Origin: Oopsacas minuta
Taxonomy: Eukaryota; Porifera; Hexactinellida; Lyssacinosida; Leucopsacidae
Assembly: GCA_024704765.1 (NCBI GenBank)
Contig: JAKMXF010000321.1
Location: 186,001-250,000 of the forward strand
Direction of reading: 5' to 3'
DNA length: 64,000 nucleotides
Below, in pieces: positions 43,092-54,275 of the stretch (position 1 is the first letter of the stretch; every line of letters begins with the position of its first letter). The notes under the pieces are model-generated. The model had not been told where the DNA came from, ran no database searches, and saw nothing but the letters and a program-made list of their open reading frames with translations. A program made the position numbers and the translations under genes.

Positions 43092-43844
43092 ATGGCTGGT
43101 CCACAAAGCGATATAGCTGATTGGTTGAGAGATATACCTATTATAACACGCTACTGGTTCCTATCATCTATCGCGGTACCAATTTTAGGAAAAATTGGCC
43201 TGTTACCCCCGGTCTACTTGATCCTATCATGGGATGCGATCACGAAGTTCCAAATATGGCGGTTCATTACGTCATTTATTTTCTACCCAATAAATCCAAT
43301 GACAGGCTTCCATTATTTGATAAATTTATTTTTCCTGTATTCTTACTCTGTCCGTCTGGAAACTGGAACTTTCGAGGCACGTCCATCCGACTATCTATTC
43401 ATGCTAATCATCTTTGCTGTGTGTCTTATTGTCGTTGGTCTCCTCCTCCCCATTTCGCTCCTAATGGACCCATTGATCCTCGCCACTATTTATGTCTTTT
43501 GTCAACTCAATCCGGAAATGATTGTGACCTTTTTCTTCGGAATTCAGTTCAAAGCAATCTACCTTCCATGGATACTAGCATTATTTAATTTTATCATAAG
43601 TGGACAGTTCATTATGGAACTACTGGGTATTGTCGTGGGTCATATTTATTTTTTCCTAAAGTTCAAATACCCCGTCGAATTTGGAGGTCCTGACTACCTA
43701 CAAACACCTCAATTTATACAGAATTTGATGCCTAATAATAGGATGTTAAGAGGAGGATTTGGGAGAGCACCGACACGACAAGAGGAGGCCAGAGGGAACT
43801 GGAACCCCTTCCAAGGGCAGGGGGCAAGATTAGGAGATGATTAA
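43092..43844 (+). CDS. DERL1: Derlin-1, ER-associated degradation channel protein
   Basis: A 250-residue intronless rhomboid-pseudoprotease. DIADWLRDIPIITRYWF, QIWRFITSFIFYP, NLFFLYSYSVRLETGTFE and RPSDYLFMLI follow the Derlin pattern, including the WR motif and the GxxxG-like TM6 region (GIVVGHIYFFLKFKYP). Six transmembrane segments are expected. The C terminus FQGQGARLGDD is an SHP box, which binds p97/VCP. Derlins help move misfolded proteins out of the ER. AATAAA at about 43875 gives a very short 3' UTR. Confidence 0.95.
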   Translation: MAGPQSDIADWLRDIPIITRYWFLSSIAVPILGKIGLLPPVYLILSWDAITKFQIWRFITSFIFYPINPMTGFHYLINLFFLYSYSVRLETGTFEARPSDYLFMLIIFAVCLIVVGLLLPISLLMDPLILATIYVFCQLNPEMIVTFFFGIQFKAIYLPWILALFNFIISGQFIMELLGIVVGHIYFFLKFKYPVEFGGPDYLQTPQFIQNLMPNNRMLRGGFGRAPTRQEEARGNWNPFQGQGARLGDD

Positions 43845-45371
43845 TTATGTACCTGTTTGTTGTTGTTGTTGTTAAATAAACTTTTAGATTCTATAGTGTA
43901 TATGCTTAATTGTTTGCACGATCTTAAAAATTAAAGTTATTATTTATTTTTATTTTAAGCGGGTTATTTAGCGCTCAATTTAATGACCATGAAATATTGA
44001 ACGCCTATAATACGCGCCTAAATATTTAGGCGCTGAAATGACTAAATTCTCAAAACTGATTGGCTCAGTTGTTATAAAGGCACAATGCATTTAGCTGTAC
44101 TCCGAAATATTATTCAAGTCACCCAAGAAACGAAAATTATGAACTTTTGGGACATGACAAATAAAATCGCTATTATCTTCCAAGGGTCCGCGTCTCCTCC
44201 CCATAGAAGTCTCACTGCAACCCCAGTAGAACTTGTCAGGAGACAAGATTGCAATGAACAAAATTCGTAGCGATTTGACGCGATTGACGATAATTGCTTT
44301 GAATATAACTTATCGTCACATTTCTGCTTTGTATCAAAATAGTAGATTGCATAATTCGCTAGATAGGGACAATATGATTAATTAGAGACAATATTTGGAT
44401 CTAACGTGTCCGATTTAATGGGTGTCAGCTGGATGATATTTTCTAAATACAACAAAGAATAATATATTCAAAATTATTCAATTGGTTGGAATTTGATAGT
44501 ATAGACTTTCAGTTTTGTCTTCAGTTATATTCAATTAATTATTCAAAGTATGTTTCCCTAAATTATACGAATATCTAGTTTTGTATTTGTTGAAGTTTTG
44601 CCCCCACTTATGTGTCGCTTACGATAAAGAACAAGTGGTGCATGTATAGTTTCTTTTGACCACTTTAAAGAGTCCTTAAGTATCAATTGGTACCCGCGAT
44701 CCGCCTCATGGAGACGATTGATAAGAAATTTTTGTGATAACTAATTCTGACATCTTTCTACTTTGATTATTACATTTATTATATGAAAATTTACAATCTG
44801 TGCCAACAATGATATTAAATTGACACAAGTATGTTTAGCTTCTTTGCTCTGTGCGGACCGCGAAAATTGGAACAAAAGAAACACAAGTATAGACGTGTTT
44901 CTTTCGCTATAATAATTGGGTCAGAAACATACAAATAGAGTTAAACAGCTCCAGTCAATCGGATCAACCCCTTATTCTACTTAATAGCTTCAAAATGGTC
45001 TGGTCCCGAAGCCACCCATTCATATACAATTATACATACTTGTAAACCTGAGTGAAGGAAAGCTGGACAAAAGTACTAACATCGCATGACTAGCTTATTT
45101 GCTTTAGACTGAGCTGGACAATTAAGGTTATTGGAAAGTTTTGGCGGGACATTAGTCTCAACATATCCGAAAAGGCGGGACATTCCGCTAAACAGGGATA
45201 GTTGTAATTATCCGCATTTAAACTGAGTCTTTATTTAAGATATTTAGAATAGTTGTCATTCATAAATATTTGAATCAAATTGATGGCAAATAGCAAAATA
45301 ACCGCACTGCAGGCAGAAAGACAAAAACATATATAGATGGTAACTAAGTTGGTGATTGGAATGTAGCATAT
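43845..45371. other. Intergenic, no gene supported
   Basis: GC-core words at 43958-44035 (GCGGG, AGCGCTC, GCGCCTA, GGCGC). A 61-codon frame at 44085 has no features of a gene. AT-rich otherwise. Confidence 0.45.
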
Positions 45372-45719
45372 TCAAATTTTTGGGGGTGAGGCGAGGAAGG
45401 TTCTTATCTTGTACAGCTCAACCTCCCTATGTAACTGGGACTTTTGTTCGGATAGTTTGTCCTTAATGTCTGAAAGGGAAACAATACTATCTTCCAACTC
45501 TTGGAGTTCTCTCTCTTCCAGGGCCTTCGATCTTTCTCGTTTCCTAATCTTCTTAATTCTCTGAACTTCTTTCAAAGTCAAATTAGTTTCCATTAATCTT
45601 TTTCGCAGATCGATACAAGACAGAAAAACTATCTCATCAAGTGTTATACCGAAACTAACTAGAAACTTCAAATCGTTATCCATTCTAATTTGTTTGTTGT
45701 TTCCAGTTTGATTCAACAT
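45372..45719 (-). CDS. Intronless bZIP-like protein, family member A
   Basis: Up to 115 aa. A short hydrophobic block (GITLDEIVFLSCIDLRKRL) precedes LTLKEVQRIKKIRKRERSK, the basic region, and then a zipper with leucines spaced by seven (L-x6-L-x6-L-x6-L, from QELEDSIVSL). The spacing from the last basic residue to the first zipper leucine is the standard ten, but the position of the invariant Asn is Lys. The block before the basic region resembles the helix that precedes it in Maf and CNC proteins. TATAAATA on the minus strand at 45739-45732 is so close that translation more likely starts at the Met at 45683 (MDNDLKF). It is the most diverged member of the cluster. Expected role: nuclear dimeric transcription regulator; unproven. 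Confidence 0.65.
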   Translation of the reverse strand: MLNQTGNNKQIRMDNDLKFLVSFGITLDEIVFLSCIDLRKRLMETNLTLKEVQRIKKIRKRERSKALEERELQELEDSIVSLSDIKDKLSEQKSQLHREVELYKIRTFLASPPKI

Positions 45720-45731
45720 TGAAGTGGCCAG

Positions 45732-45739
45732 TATTTATA
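45732..45739 (-). promoter_or_regulatory. TATAAATA box of bZIP-like gene A
   Basis: Exact TATAAATA, 13-20 bases before the first ATG and about 50 before the second in-frame ATG at 45683. Typical TATA spacing would place the start site near 45708, between the two. Confidence 0.55.
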
Positions 45740-48700
45740 GTTCCAATTTAAATTATCTCATTTTTTACTTTAAGCATTTTATTAGGGAAAATACCAAAAC
45801 AAATATATTTTAAGCAGAGCCTCTGACTGGTAGAGGTAAATAGTATTTAATTATAGCGGTAGACGTGTCGCGCTACCTCACCTCTAGTGCTGCCTACGCC
45901 CTTGCTTCCTACTATACGCGTGAAAACACCTTGCCCAATGTCCTACCCCCCTGGCAACTTCTTTGACCCCATTAGGTAAAATATCCTAGCGACGTCCCTG
46001 TATTCCACACGTGTACCTAGAATTGAGTATCCAAAGCACCACAATCATATGATTATAATATTGTAATCAAATATTTAACGTTACTCTGTGGACAATAAAA
46101 ATTCAGTAGACATCTGCAAATTATAATTTCCATATTTTTAGTGATTCTATGACAATGAAAGCTTTATTTATTCAACATTTACTATGATTATTGTGAATTT
46201 CCATTTATGGAAAATGCTTAATTTTAAGAAATTGATATCAATTTATGTACTCATGAGACAATTTATATTAATTAGTTTCAGTTTCGGTGCCAGCTATGAA
46301 TTGAGGGAGGTATTTGAGGTAAGATTATGTGAATTAATTATGCAAAACAGGCTCGTAGACAATTTTCAAGAGTGCAGGAGGAGCTTATAACATCAAATGG
46401 GAGATTATTTGTTATTCAAATACAGGAGAAGTTAATGGTAACAAAACTGTGGGTGCTTAAGCCTCCAAGCTCTCTCTCCCCTGTCTACCTACGGCTTGCA
46501 TAAAGACTGAATGTTTTTATTTGCACGCTATCATTTAATTCCGAGTAATATGTTGTGTCAGTATAATTGAGTAAGAACATTTGGGTTATGTCCTGCTGTT
46601 CAGAAATGTCCTACAAGTATTCAAATGTTCGAATTTGTCCTTCTCCTATATTGGGCTTTATCCTACAAATTTGCTGCTCCAGTGTCTTTTAGGTTGTCTG
46701 AAGCATATTTTTTCCTTAAGACATATCCCAAACAGATTGTTTACAGCATCACAGGACAAAGTTCTCCTACAAACCCATATTGCCTCTCATGATATTGGAT
46801 ATTTGGCCATTATTCTGACGTTGTTTGTCCGTAATTGATTGAGGAACTGGTAACAGTTACGATCTTGAAATTTGGCTCATGTGTGGAATGTGATTCACCT
46901 AGGGAGAATTTCTAATATCTAAGAGATATCTCCACAGCTCTCTGGGATAGGTGACAAATATCTCAACCCAATCAGATTTGAGGGTTCACTCAAATTAATT
47001 GTGCCTTGCTTTAAGGAAGTTGGATGGAATTTCTAACTAATTATTGGAATTAATCTCTACTTGTGTCTTCTTTGAAATTGCTTATCAGAAGTTTGACTAA
47101 ATTAGTTTTGCAGTTAATAAGATTTATGGTATTTGATTTATCAAATATTCTGGTTATGTTCCTTTTCGAAAATTTGAGTCGGAAGGTGGAGCGTGCATTT
47201 TATTATCGCACAATACAGTCAGGATCGCTTATTTGAATTTTATTGTGAATAATACCAGCGACAATAAAATAATTTCCATAGCCGTAAGCGGGCTCACACA
47301 TATATTTTGTATTAGCTCCATAGGGGCAAGAACCAAGCGATGGGGCTCAAGCCCTGCCCCCGGGTTCTGTCCCTATGTCGCGACTCTTGTGGAATTGTCC
47401 CGCGCGATGTTACTCTGTTAAAGTGTCAATTACCGGATCGGCTTTGGGAGATTATTTTAACTTATAAAAAACAACTAACAACCATTGCCTTCCAGAAACA
47501 GTTAAATGAATCCAAAACTATACAAAAGGAATCTAACTCTATTGAATTCTACGCATTCATTTTTGTCGATCTTCCCAATGAACAACATTATAAGCCAGAG
47601 CTATTGGCTTCTGATTTGTATTAGAAACCAATCAGCTGATTACTTGTATAACAGGATTAATCAGCTGGTGAATTCGTGAAATTTCGTAGCCTTAATTTTT
47701 CAATTTTCAAAGAAATATTTTCCGAGAAAATTTATGTTTTCAGAAACTTATTTAATTTGTATTGAATTTCTGTCTTTGTTTTTTCTAATTGAATAATGGC
47801 AGCCTTGGACAAGTTTCCCAATGCATAAACAACTACATCTAAATAACAAACAAACAAGCAAACAAATACGATTATTACCTCCCAAACAAATATATTTTGA
47901 GCAGAGCCTCTGAGGCCCTGGCCTTATTGGTCAGGGAATGTTTGAGATGTCTGGATTTCTTTTAGGAATGGACCAATAAGATTTTAACCTCGATGAACAT
48001 ATGCATATTGAAGGGTGGTTCAAATGGATGTACCGTATTGAGGGAAATACAGAAACATCTGCGGCTCTATAAATTCAAACTTAAGAATTGGCTGTGCATA
48101 GGGTCCCAATGTGTCCAACTTATGAGTATTGGTTTTTATGAAATATTCATACAACAAACTCTTTCAAAATGATCCGCCTGTTCAATAAAAATGATGAAAT
48201 TACATAATAGGACAATCCAAATTATAGTTTCAGTTTTGAGCGTACCAGGCGGTGCTATAGTTCCAGTTCTATTCTCTGAATTGGTAGGATCTGGAAAATA
48301 ATTCCGTAGCTGATATTTTTTGGAAAATATCTTAAATAATTTAATCAACACCAAAACTGGATTTTGCTGAATGGCTCTTTATGCTTTTTCTAAATACGTA
48401 TTCGTTTAATTACCAAATATCTTGTGTTGTATTACTAATTCAATTTCTTGTTTCTGTAATTCTAAAGTCTATGGCTCCGAATTGGCCGTAAGGAGTATGA
48501 CCGTTGTGATTTGGGAATAATCTATGCTGACAGAAAATTGGGAATACTTCTTACAATCAAGTGATAATCTTTGTCTTAGATATTCAATATTTCCAATTTT
48601 CAAAGTAAACACATTAACCATTGAATATATGACTTATGGTGTATTAGTGAGATATTTATCCATCTATTTGGATATTTGATTTTTGATCTTCCCACAGTAA

Positions 48701-49648
48701 AGTCTCGTTAATACGAACACGGTTAAGGAGTACACATCTGTTCATTTTATCAGTCCCCTTCGATGCCATCCAATGTTTGGATAATACTTTAAGGTGTACA
48801 ATTTTGGTGGTCCCCTCGTGTACCTATTAACGAAAGTCTACTTTAATTGGAAAGTGTATTTTTAGCGGTCATATCTACGTATATGCACACTATTGATAAT
48901 GATTAATTGGACACGTTTTTTCAGGACATATTGTCTTATTTATCGATGGAATTACGTAGTTGCTGATCCTCCCAGGATTCCTGGATTATCTAAGGAAATA
49001 TTCCAAATAATTACTGAATTGCTACAGTAAAACCTCCCAAAGGTGAACACGCCTTTTCTCAGTCCCAAATGTTTTCAATTGCTATACACAATCTCATAAA
49101 AAGTAAACACCTCTCATTTGTGAACATTTAAGTCCCCAACGAAGAATATTTATTTGTTACTCAAAAGTATGTATTTTCAAACGAGGATTTGATTCTGGTT
49201 TGAGAATTCCAACACATTTCGATCCTTAATACTCACTTTTTGTAATTTTACAAAAAGTATACATAGAAACTTAAAATATTAGAATTTTCAATAATTACGA
49301 TTATTTAAGTCTTGTAATTATACCCAAATTTTAATAAATTCAAAATCACCATCCTCAGGGTGTCACTTACTGAAGGTTTTTCATGTAGAATTAAATATAA
49401 TTCTTGGAATTATTATTTTGAGTTGTTAAGTATGAAATATTGTCTCCCAATTCGTTGGCACTTACCATCAAGACTGTCCAATCCTAGGGGCACTATTCAT
49501 CGATTCTGTCCCCCCCCCTGTGGGTCCAATTGTATCAATATAAGCCAATTAATCTATAAACAATAATATTATTCCATTCATGAATGAGATATGAATAATA
49601 AAGGGAGAATACACACACGACTAATAGTTTAATTACAAATACACACAA
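45740..49648. other. Gene-poor 3.9 kb
   Basis: No gene recognised. Repeats: ATATATTTTAAGCAGAGCCTCT at 45807 and ATATATTTTGAGCAGAGCCT at 47891 begin copies of one family; a TA-flanked CAGTAAAGTCTCGTTAATAC element at about 48702-48842; a CAGTAAAACCTCCCAAAGGT element at about 49026-49140, related to 60115-60230. The frame at 47340-47624 is listed separately. Confidence 0.5.
47340..47624 (+). CDS. Unrecognised 94-codon frame
   Basis: Frame with higher GC content at its start than its surroundings. The pattern LSLCRDSCGIV..DVTLLKCQLPDRLWEIIL is loosely like the N-terminal segment that precedes leucine-rich repeats in ZYG11/ZER1-type proteins, but there are no repeats and no clear promoter. It may be an exon, a pseudogene remnant or chance. 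Confidence 0.2.
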   Translation: MGLKPCPRVLSLCRDSCGIVPRDVTLLKCQLPDRLWEIILTYKKQLTTIAFQKQLNESKTIQKESNSIEFYAFIFVDLPNEQHYKPELLASDLY

Positions 49649-51611
49649 TTACTTCTTGAAAGAGTCAAGGAACTTTTTCACGATTTTCTGTACTTGTTTG
49701 ACTTCCAAGCTTGGTTCGATTTCGGAGGAGGAGATCGTTGATCCGCTGCATACGTTAAGCATCTGACAGACTTGGCTCGGGTCTAAGATATTCGATAACT
49801 TAGACTGAATATTCATTATTGTTTGCTGTATTTTGTAACAGAAATCATACCCGAACATTCCACATAGTTGGTTAATAATATAGTTACCAGTTGAGAGTGT
49901 TAAGTTTATGACTTTTAGTTGCATTTCAGCTACTGAAATAGCGATTTTACATACAGAGCATGCGTTAATGTTGTTGTTATTGTTGTTATTGTTGTTGTCA
50001 CCCTGGATTAAGGCGTCATTTTCTGCTACTGCCAAGCTGGCGGTCATAATTTGGTTAATTTCCATCTTGAAATTTTCCAGCGTAACATAGTCATCATTAC
50101 AGAGTTTGAAATCTGTGCACAGCTCTTCGCCATCCAATGTTTCGATGAATGATTTTACCATTGTGACGTATTCTACAGCCAGTGTAGCACACTCCTTCTC
50201 CTCTTTCGAATCCATAGTTTCACAGGCCTGTTCCATCAATTTCTCCAACTCCTCACTGCTCAACTGTAAACAAAAACAACAATATAAACAACAAACCGCA
50301 ACACGCCGTTTCAACAAAACATCCCATTTTAAAATGTATCATGAAGTATTTATATTACAAATGAGTAAACAATAACAAAAAGTGTTAATTCAATTATTAT
50401 ATATAGCCATAACTGTTGCCACCACCAAGTAAACTCGAGCTTTCACCTCCAAGGCATGAAAAGCAGGGAGGACATAAACATCCAAGTAAACATAAACAAG
50501 GAAGAGCGAGCAGTAACAAACAAAGTAAGCACAGCCCGACTAAGATCCCGATTAATGAAGCAGGACTGAAATTCAGGAAATCGAAAATGCTGTTATCGTT
50601 CAAATCGTCAGGCCAATCGTCATAGTCCCAATCCTCCCAATCATAATCGTCCTCCTTGCCCCCCTTGTTGTCGTCCCTGTTGTCGTTATTGTCATCTTTA
50701 GCTGAGATGCGGGAAAAGGCGATTAGTAAAATTAAGATCACCCCGGCTAATAATCGGTAATTTCTTTTGAAGCTCATTTGCTAATTTTGCTTGTTAATGT
50801 CTATAATTTCCTTTTCATATAATTATTAATATAGTCACACTAATAACCTACCACCTGTCATATTGGAAAAAAAATTATTTTTCAAGAAAAATTTTGGTGA
50901 ATCTCAATTTTGCCAAAGACATACTTACCAACCCCATTTGCAAATTTTCCTGTATATGAGTTAGAAATCTAGCATTCTTGGCTAATCCATGGTTCCAGGG
51001 AGGGTTGGCAAGTAAGCAAATAATCACCAAATAAGGTGTTAGTGCCCTTTCAACACAGACACAACCATGGATAACATCCAATTTAACCCTACCTCTGCAA
51101 CTGCTGATTTGATTTCGGATATGATATACTGACAGCCTGTGCATTGAATTCCATTCACCAATCTTTGATACTCAGTTGCTTCGATGTACATTTTAGTGGC
51201 TGAGCATAGCTCAAACATCGTGCAAGCGCTTTGCGCGTCTTCGGCATTCACAAAGTCCTCGATTCGACTGTAGATCTTTGCGACACTTTTGAGACACATT
51301 TCGTTTCCGTTGTTGCATATGGTTCGGTCCAACACGCTTAAGATGTCCATGTCCCCTCCGTCGTCATAGAACATATGGAGTTGATTGTAGATGGTGTAAC
51401 ACATACCACATGAAGTCTGCTTGACCTCATCACCCCCAACAACCTCTGAAATGCTTTTCCAAACATTTTTTGCACAATATTCGGTCATGCCACATTTGTC
51501 AGCATTTTCAGCGCTTTGACACCAAAATGATGAGCCATGAAGACAACCGATTGTGCCACCTTGTACTGCCACTAATGACAGGGCCACTAATGCCAAACTC
51601 AACACGCACAT
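49649..51611 (-). CDS. PSAP: Prosaposin-like precursor
   Basis: Two exons, 51611-51093 and 50263-49649, ~377 aa. A signal peptide (MCVLSLALVALSLVAVQGG) is followed by a saposin-A motif (CLHGSSFWCQSAENADKCGM..C) and three saposin-B domains. Each has six cysteines in the order CxxC, C, C, C, C. Domain 1 is CGMC..FELC. Domain 2 begins CTGC in exon 1 and is completed by exon 2 (QAC, KECATL, ELC, KLC), which is the main proof that the two frames form one gene. Domain 3 is CSVC..NVC. A poly-Asn linker joins domains 2 and 3. Saposins activate lysosomal sphingolipid hydrolases after cleavage. The ~830-bp intron holds another gene on the same strand. Confidence 0.85.
49969..50004 (-). repeat. Trinucleotide run encoding poly-Asn
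   Basis: Interrupted GTT/ATT trinucleotide run (AAC/AAT on the coding strand) encodes nine consecutive Asn in the linker between saposin-B domains 2 and 3. Likely length-variable. Confidence 0.85.
50397..50777 (-). CDS. Small single-pass membrane protein nested in the prosaposin-like intron
   Basis: A 126-residue frame lying wholly inside the intron 50264-51092, on the same strand. It has a signal peptide (residues ~8-25, LLAGVILILLIAFSRISA), an Asp-rich ectodomain (DDNNDNRDDN, DDYDWEDWDYDDWPDD), a transmembrane helix (~72-92) and then a Cys-rich juxtamembrane run (LPCLCLLGCLCPPCFSCLGG) suited to palmitoylation, ending GGNSYGYI. I do not recognise the family. The layout resembles small type I adaptors such as CYYR1/Shisa-like proteins, but that is only shape. 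It may alternatively be a cassette exon frame, though it has its own start, signal peptide and stop. Confidence 0.65.
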   Translation of the reverse strand: MSFKRNYRLLAGVILILLIAFSRISAKDDNNDNRDDNKGGKEDDYDWEDWDYDDWPDDLNDNSIFDFLNFSPASLIGILVGLCLLCLLLLALPCLCLLGCLCPPCFSCLGGESSSLLGGGNSYGYI

Positions 51612-52304
51612 ATTTGTTGTTTTGTTGTTATTTATGGATGGGAAATGATTGGAAATTTACTTGCTTGTTTAAATAGTACTGTTATCTATCAGCATACAGT
51701 CAATATTGAATCCATAGCTTTTCTATCCAGATGGTTTGAACGAATGAAGCCACTTTGAATGCGACACAATGCGCCATTATCTGCCACCTGACTCATATTA
51801 TTATATAAACAACTTTATTATAGTTATATGCTACGAAACCATTATCGAATGAATCCATTTTTAGTCTCACAATTGACTGCTGCCACTTTTAATATCAAGA
51901 ATATTCTGTTTTATTTTTATTTGTATAGTAAGACACCATCTGTCAACAATTATGGCATATGTGTCTTCACACTTCGATGCTAAAATAACTTGCTAAACCT
52001 TAGTTAATCGATTTGGGCGGGGAATTTGCATTTAGGCGGGCATTTACAATTTCTAGGCCCCATAATTCAATTAGCAAATGTAGAGTGAAAACTTAGGCGT
52101 GTAAATGCGGGCTTATCATACATTTTGGCGGGGAAAGATATTTTTCGAAATTTAGCGCATAAACTATAAATATAACTCCATCTAATAATATAATCCATTT
52201 TGCAATTAATGAAATTATTTATAAAAACAAACAAACAAATAAACAAACATAAATTCCCATATAAGGAATGCTAAGCTTAGCAACTAATAAGGCAACATGG
52301 AATG
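51612..52304. other. Promoter region of the prosaposin-like gene
   Basis: TATTTAAA on the minus strand at about 51676-51669, ~60 bases before the ATG, with a CCAAT nearby, may be its core promoter. GC-core words (GGGCGGGGAA, GGCGGGC, TTTGGCGGGGAA) cluster at 52012-52160. No other gene. Confidence 0.45.
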
Positions 52305-52834
52305 CAACAAACAACAAAATAGCGATTATAGAAGCAAGCAAATGCATTATAGAATTCAGCAAGGAAATTATTCTTCGATCAGTTATTACTTATCTACGGA
52401 TAATCCAATTACACTACCCAGACTACAAATTACGTCATCCAATTCGACTTTAGATACTTGAGGTGTTGCTACATTCATGTTTTCATTTTCTAAATAATTC
52501 TTTATTAAATAAATTTCCTTTTCTTTCTGTAATTCGTCAATTTCAATCAATAAATCCAATTTCTGTTTTATCAAATTGTCAACACTACATTCCAGAGCCA
52601 TCATCTCGTTGCTTTGAGAGACTTTTGAACGTTCTCGTTTCCTAAACTTGAGAACACGCAATTTCTCATTTTCACTCATTTTTTTGAAATTCAGCTTGTT
52701 TTGCAGTTCTCGACTGTTTAAGAATAAAACATCATTCTCTTTCAATTTGTATTTTTCTAGAATTCTTATATCTCGGAATTTCACATCCTTTACATGCCAC
52801 CTCTTCTCCATTTATTATTTGTTATTATTTACTA
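52305..52834. repeat. Left arm of a 530-bp inverted duplication
   Basis: Pairs base for base with 55068-55597 in reverse orientation. Positions sum to 107902 at both ends with no indel, and every stretch I compared was identical. The arm covers one bZIP-like gene, 23 bp before its ATG and 81 bp after its stop. Confidence 0.92.
52386..52811 (-). CDS. Intronless bZIP-like protein, member B (left copy)
   Basis: 141 aa, identical to the right copy at 55091-55516. Basic N-terminal third, then ENDVLFLNSRELQNKLNFKK (pre-basic helix), KFRKRERSK (basic region with Lys at the usual Asn position) and a four-heptad zipper beginning at ALECSVDNL, then a tail ending VIGLSVDK. A TATAAATA box lies 61-68 bases upstream. 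This copy keeps the promoter, so it is probably the parent. Expected to dimerise by its zipper; DNA target unknown. Intronless form could reflect retroposition or simply the compact genome. Confidence 0.72.
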   Translation of the reverse strand: MEKRWHVKDVKFRDIRILEKYKLKENDVLFLNSRELQNKLNFKKMSENEKLRVLKFRKRERSKVSQSNEMMALECSVDNLIKQKLDLLIEIDELQKEKEIYLIKNYLENENMNVATPQVSKVELDDVICSLGSVIGLSVDK

Positions 52835-52871
52835 TAATTGGGCATTTTTAGACCAATTATCTCTTTAACTA

Positions 52872-52879
52872 TATTTATA
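52872..52879 (-). promoter_or_regulatory. TATAAATA box of the left bZIP-like B copy
   Basis: Exact TATAAATA on the minus strand, 61-68 bases before the ATG at 52811 and outside the duplicated arm, which ends at 52834. Confidence 0.6.
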
Positions 52880-53859
52880 TAATTTCTCATATCTCTTACT
52901 GTACATAAATGTAAGAAATGGAATTCTTACATTTGTTATGAGTGCTAAGTTAATTATCAACAGATCATGTGAAGTCATAAATTGTTTCTCATTAAACGTC
53001 AGGAAAGATTTTATTCATATTTTTCCAAACTTATCCATAATTCTTTCGTCACATATTGTGCAATCCAAAATTACTATTTGTATTGTTGAATAATTCAATA
53101 TTTTTATTCCAATAGAGAATGTGATGAGATAATCAGAAGGTTTTAAAATATTTTCAAGACTTTCGGCTGGAATTGTACTTCAATCCGAAACATCGATCAG
53201 CCTCTGGCCTGAGAATCCTACCCCCAATTATGTCAGATACTGGTACCCTCCTGGCTTAGATATACATCTGCTAATTAATTCAAAAAGTGTGAGTAACTTT
53301 GTCTTTGACTTAGATATCGCAGTAATGCTGCGTAAAAAGCGTAATTTAATGCCTAAAATAAATAATCAATAGAATACATGTGACGTTAAAAATATATTTT
53401 TCCAACTTCAAAATAACCATACGCTTTTGTCTCGGATGGTTCATATAAGTCATGGCTCACACAATTATCTTAAATATCAATTTCCTTATATCGGACGCCA
53501 GAAAATCTGTGCTATACTCAAGGGTCATTTTCAATTTTGCTGATGTAAGTAAACTTTTGTAATGCAATAAGGCATGACCGTCTAAACATGGACACACATG
53601 GTTAATCCATAAAATATGCTTAGAATTGTAATTTGATTATTTTTGCTTCTAGACTATGTAGCGTGGTATATGGGTATTGGTCTTCAGCCTTCTTCTTCAG
53701 CGTGGAGTCAATTAGAGCCTTTTTGGGAGTACACCCTGGAACTCGAGTGCCCACCCAGATTTGAATCCACCATGATACAAAAATCTTAAATCATAGTCTT
53801 GTTGGCTTAAAATTGAATTTTACTAATCTTGTTATACATGTAAAAATGTAAAAATGTAA

Positions 53860-54275
53860 TTCTACGTCCCTGTTTACTCCTATTTAACAAGTGGAAGCTA
53901 ATCTCTAGGATAATTTTGAAATGTTAACTAAAAGGTGTCAAAATATGATTAATCATATGATAAATCAGTGTGTATATATTTAATATAATGTATTGACCAA
54001 TAGAATTACAGTCTACATCAATACAAATACATTACAATGCTAATTACATTACTAACACTCCACCAGAACTAATTTTATGCATTAATGGCTAATTGTAAGA
54101 CCCTACAATCTGATTTGGCTAAAATACAGAAGTGTCAAAAGGTGTGAAAATATACACATTAGAAATTTTTCAAATGTCAGGTGTACAACTAGATGTCACT
54201 ACGAGTATATATGCCAATTTTGTGTCTTAATCTCTAAAGGTGTGAACAGCAGAGCAAAAACATTTTAGAACTGAT
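53860..54275 (-). repeat. Dispersed repeat R1, reversed copy
   Basis: Contains all central landmarks in reverse (TCTACGTCCCTGTTTACTCC, GATTAATCATATGATAAATC, ACACTCCACCAGAACTAATT, GTGTGAACAGCAGAG). The outer ACAGACTG end is missing. Confidence 0.85.

Noticed and set aside
46184-46838. Frames of 68 and 85 codons on the + strand
   Set aside because: No recognisable features, no splice continuity and no coding bias that I can see.
48136-48354. 72-codon minus-strand frame with a hydrophobic stretch
   Set aside because: AT-rich sequence often gives hydrophobic frames; no start context, homology or splice partner.
49649-51611. Two separate saposin genes instead of one
   Set aside because: The exon 1 frame stops in the middle of a saposin-B domain at a GTAGGG donor, and the second frame starts at a TTTACAG acceptor in the same phase with exactly the missing four cysteines.
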